Part shown: positions 46,072 to 46,194 of the stretch, piece after piece
Layout: every line of letters begins with the position of its first letter
How positions within the stretch are numbered: position 1 is the stretch's first letter
From: Candidatus Peribacter sp.
GTDB lineage: Bacteria > Patescibacteriota > Gracilibacteria > Peribacterales > Peribacteraceae
Assembly: GCA_030647195.1 (NCBI GenBank)
Contig: JAUSKD010000015.1
Span: 1-46,194 of the forward strand
Direction: 5' to 3'
Length of the DNA stretch: 46,194 nucleotides
Position numbers and translations under genes: made by a program
The notes under the pieces: generated by a model
The model's input: only the letters and a program-made list of their open reading frames with translations
Database searches by the model: none
What the model was told of the DNA's origin: nothing

Positions 46072-46194
46072 CGTACAATCGCTCGCAGCGGCTCGCGATT
46101 ACGTGGCGCTGCCACTACATCAAAAACATCAATTGCTCTTCCACAAGCGAGAAGCGATTTTATGTGTCGCGTGGGCGCGAAGCGCCTTTACGCG
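46072..46194. other. Right edge, no gene seen
   Basis: Contains several small hairpins: AATCGC...GCGATT (about 46078-46101), GTGGCGCTGCCAC, and a CGCGTGGGCGC-GAA-GCGCC hairpin near the window end. No ORF is convincing. Confidence 0.4.

Noticed and set aside
1-46194. CRISPR array, insertion sequence or prophage
   Set aside because: No regularly spaced direct repeats with unique spacers, no transposase or integrase, and no phage structural gene were seen.
1-46194. Alternative genetic code (TGA as Gly, as in Gracilibacteria)
   Set aside because: TGA ends several well-delimited genes (HIT, ruvB, rplK, rplA, HMG-CoA synthase) at the expected family length, so the standard stop set applies.

Overview
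The window reads as bacterial chromosome with high coding density, standard stop codons (TGA is a genuine stop, for example at the end of the HIT, ruvB and rplK genes), short spacers, CCA-encoding tRNA genes and a small-genome gene set. A PrgI/TraC-like/VirB2-like remnant type IV secretion set, an archaeal-style mevalonate pathway, an SLH/beta-propeller surface protein, YidD and DUF378 proteins, and almost no Shine-Dalgarno sequences point to a Candidate Phyla Radiation (Patescibacteria) genome. A Peregrinibacteria/Peribacteria-like lineage is my best guess. There is no rRNA in the window to confirm it.

Layout. 1-3 kb: RluA-type pseudouridine synthase (cut by the left edge), trpS, a secreted protein, maf. 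3-5 kb: an IMPase-family phosphatase, a tiny acidic ORF and a secreted protein. 5-9.7 kb: an alpha-glucan set on the minus strand (GT4/5 glycosyltransferase, GH57, GH15). 9.8-18.3 kb: the isoprenoid region, with idi, uppS and mevalonate kinase, then mevalonate-(di)phosphate decarboxylase, HMG-CoA reductase, archaeal-type HMG-CoA synthase, archaeal-type thiolase, and a DUF35 OB-fold protein fused to a guanylate-kinase-like domain. A HAD phosphatase sits inside on the opposite strand. 18.4-25 kb: SLH/beta-propeller protein, serA, a UPF0104 membrane protein, an ABC-F ATPase. 25-29 kb: an orphan AT-richer gene, tRNA-Gly, yidD, small membrane proteins, HIT protein, ribosomal protein S1. 29.4-35.5 kb: TraC-like and PrgI, clpC behind a CIRCE operator, AI-2E-type permease, VirB2-like pilin. 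35.5-46 kb: dus, ROK kinase, rplA, a membrane protein, rplK, a secreted protein, ruvB, GT4, TerC, tRNA-Lys, DUF378, tatD, tRNA-Arg.

How the genes fit together. The isoprenoid block supplies IPP (thiolase, HMG-CoA synthase, HMG-CoA reductase, mevalonate kinase, decarboxylase), isomerises it (Idi) and builds the long-chain lipid carrier (UppS). No recognisable phosphomevalonate kinase or isopentenyl phosphate kinase is present, and the only unassigned kinase is the DUF35 fusion. The glucan set would build and mobilise storage glucan.

The spacers are unusually patterned. They hold: (1) a compound repeat of about 170 bp in three good copies with two hairpins around a conserved G-quadruplex motif on the minus strand; (2) a 32-bp palindrome family; (3) AGCT-rich tracts that supply the stop codons of two unrelated genes and sit in frame inside uppS; (4) GGGTTAGG-like G-rich tracts, often as inverted repeats; (5) REP-like motifs; (6) a relic second 3' end of rplA. 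Many promoters are extended -10 boxes of the form TGCTAnnnT. In at least eight genes the -10 lies 6 to 8 nt before the start codon, which predicts leaderless mRNAs.
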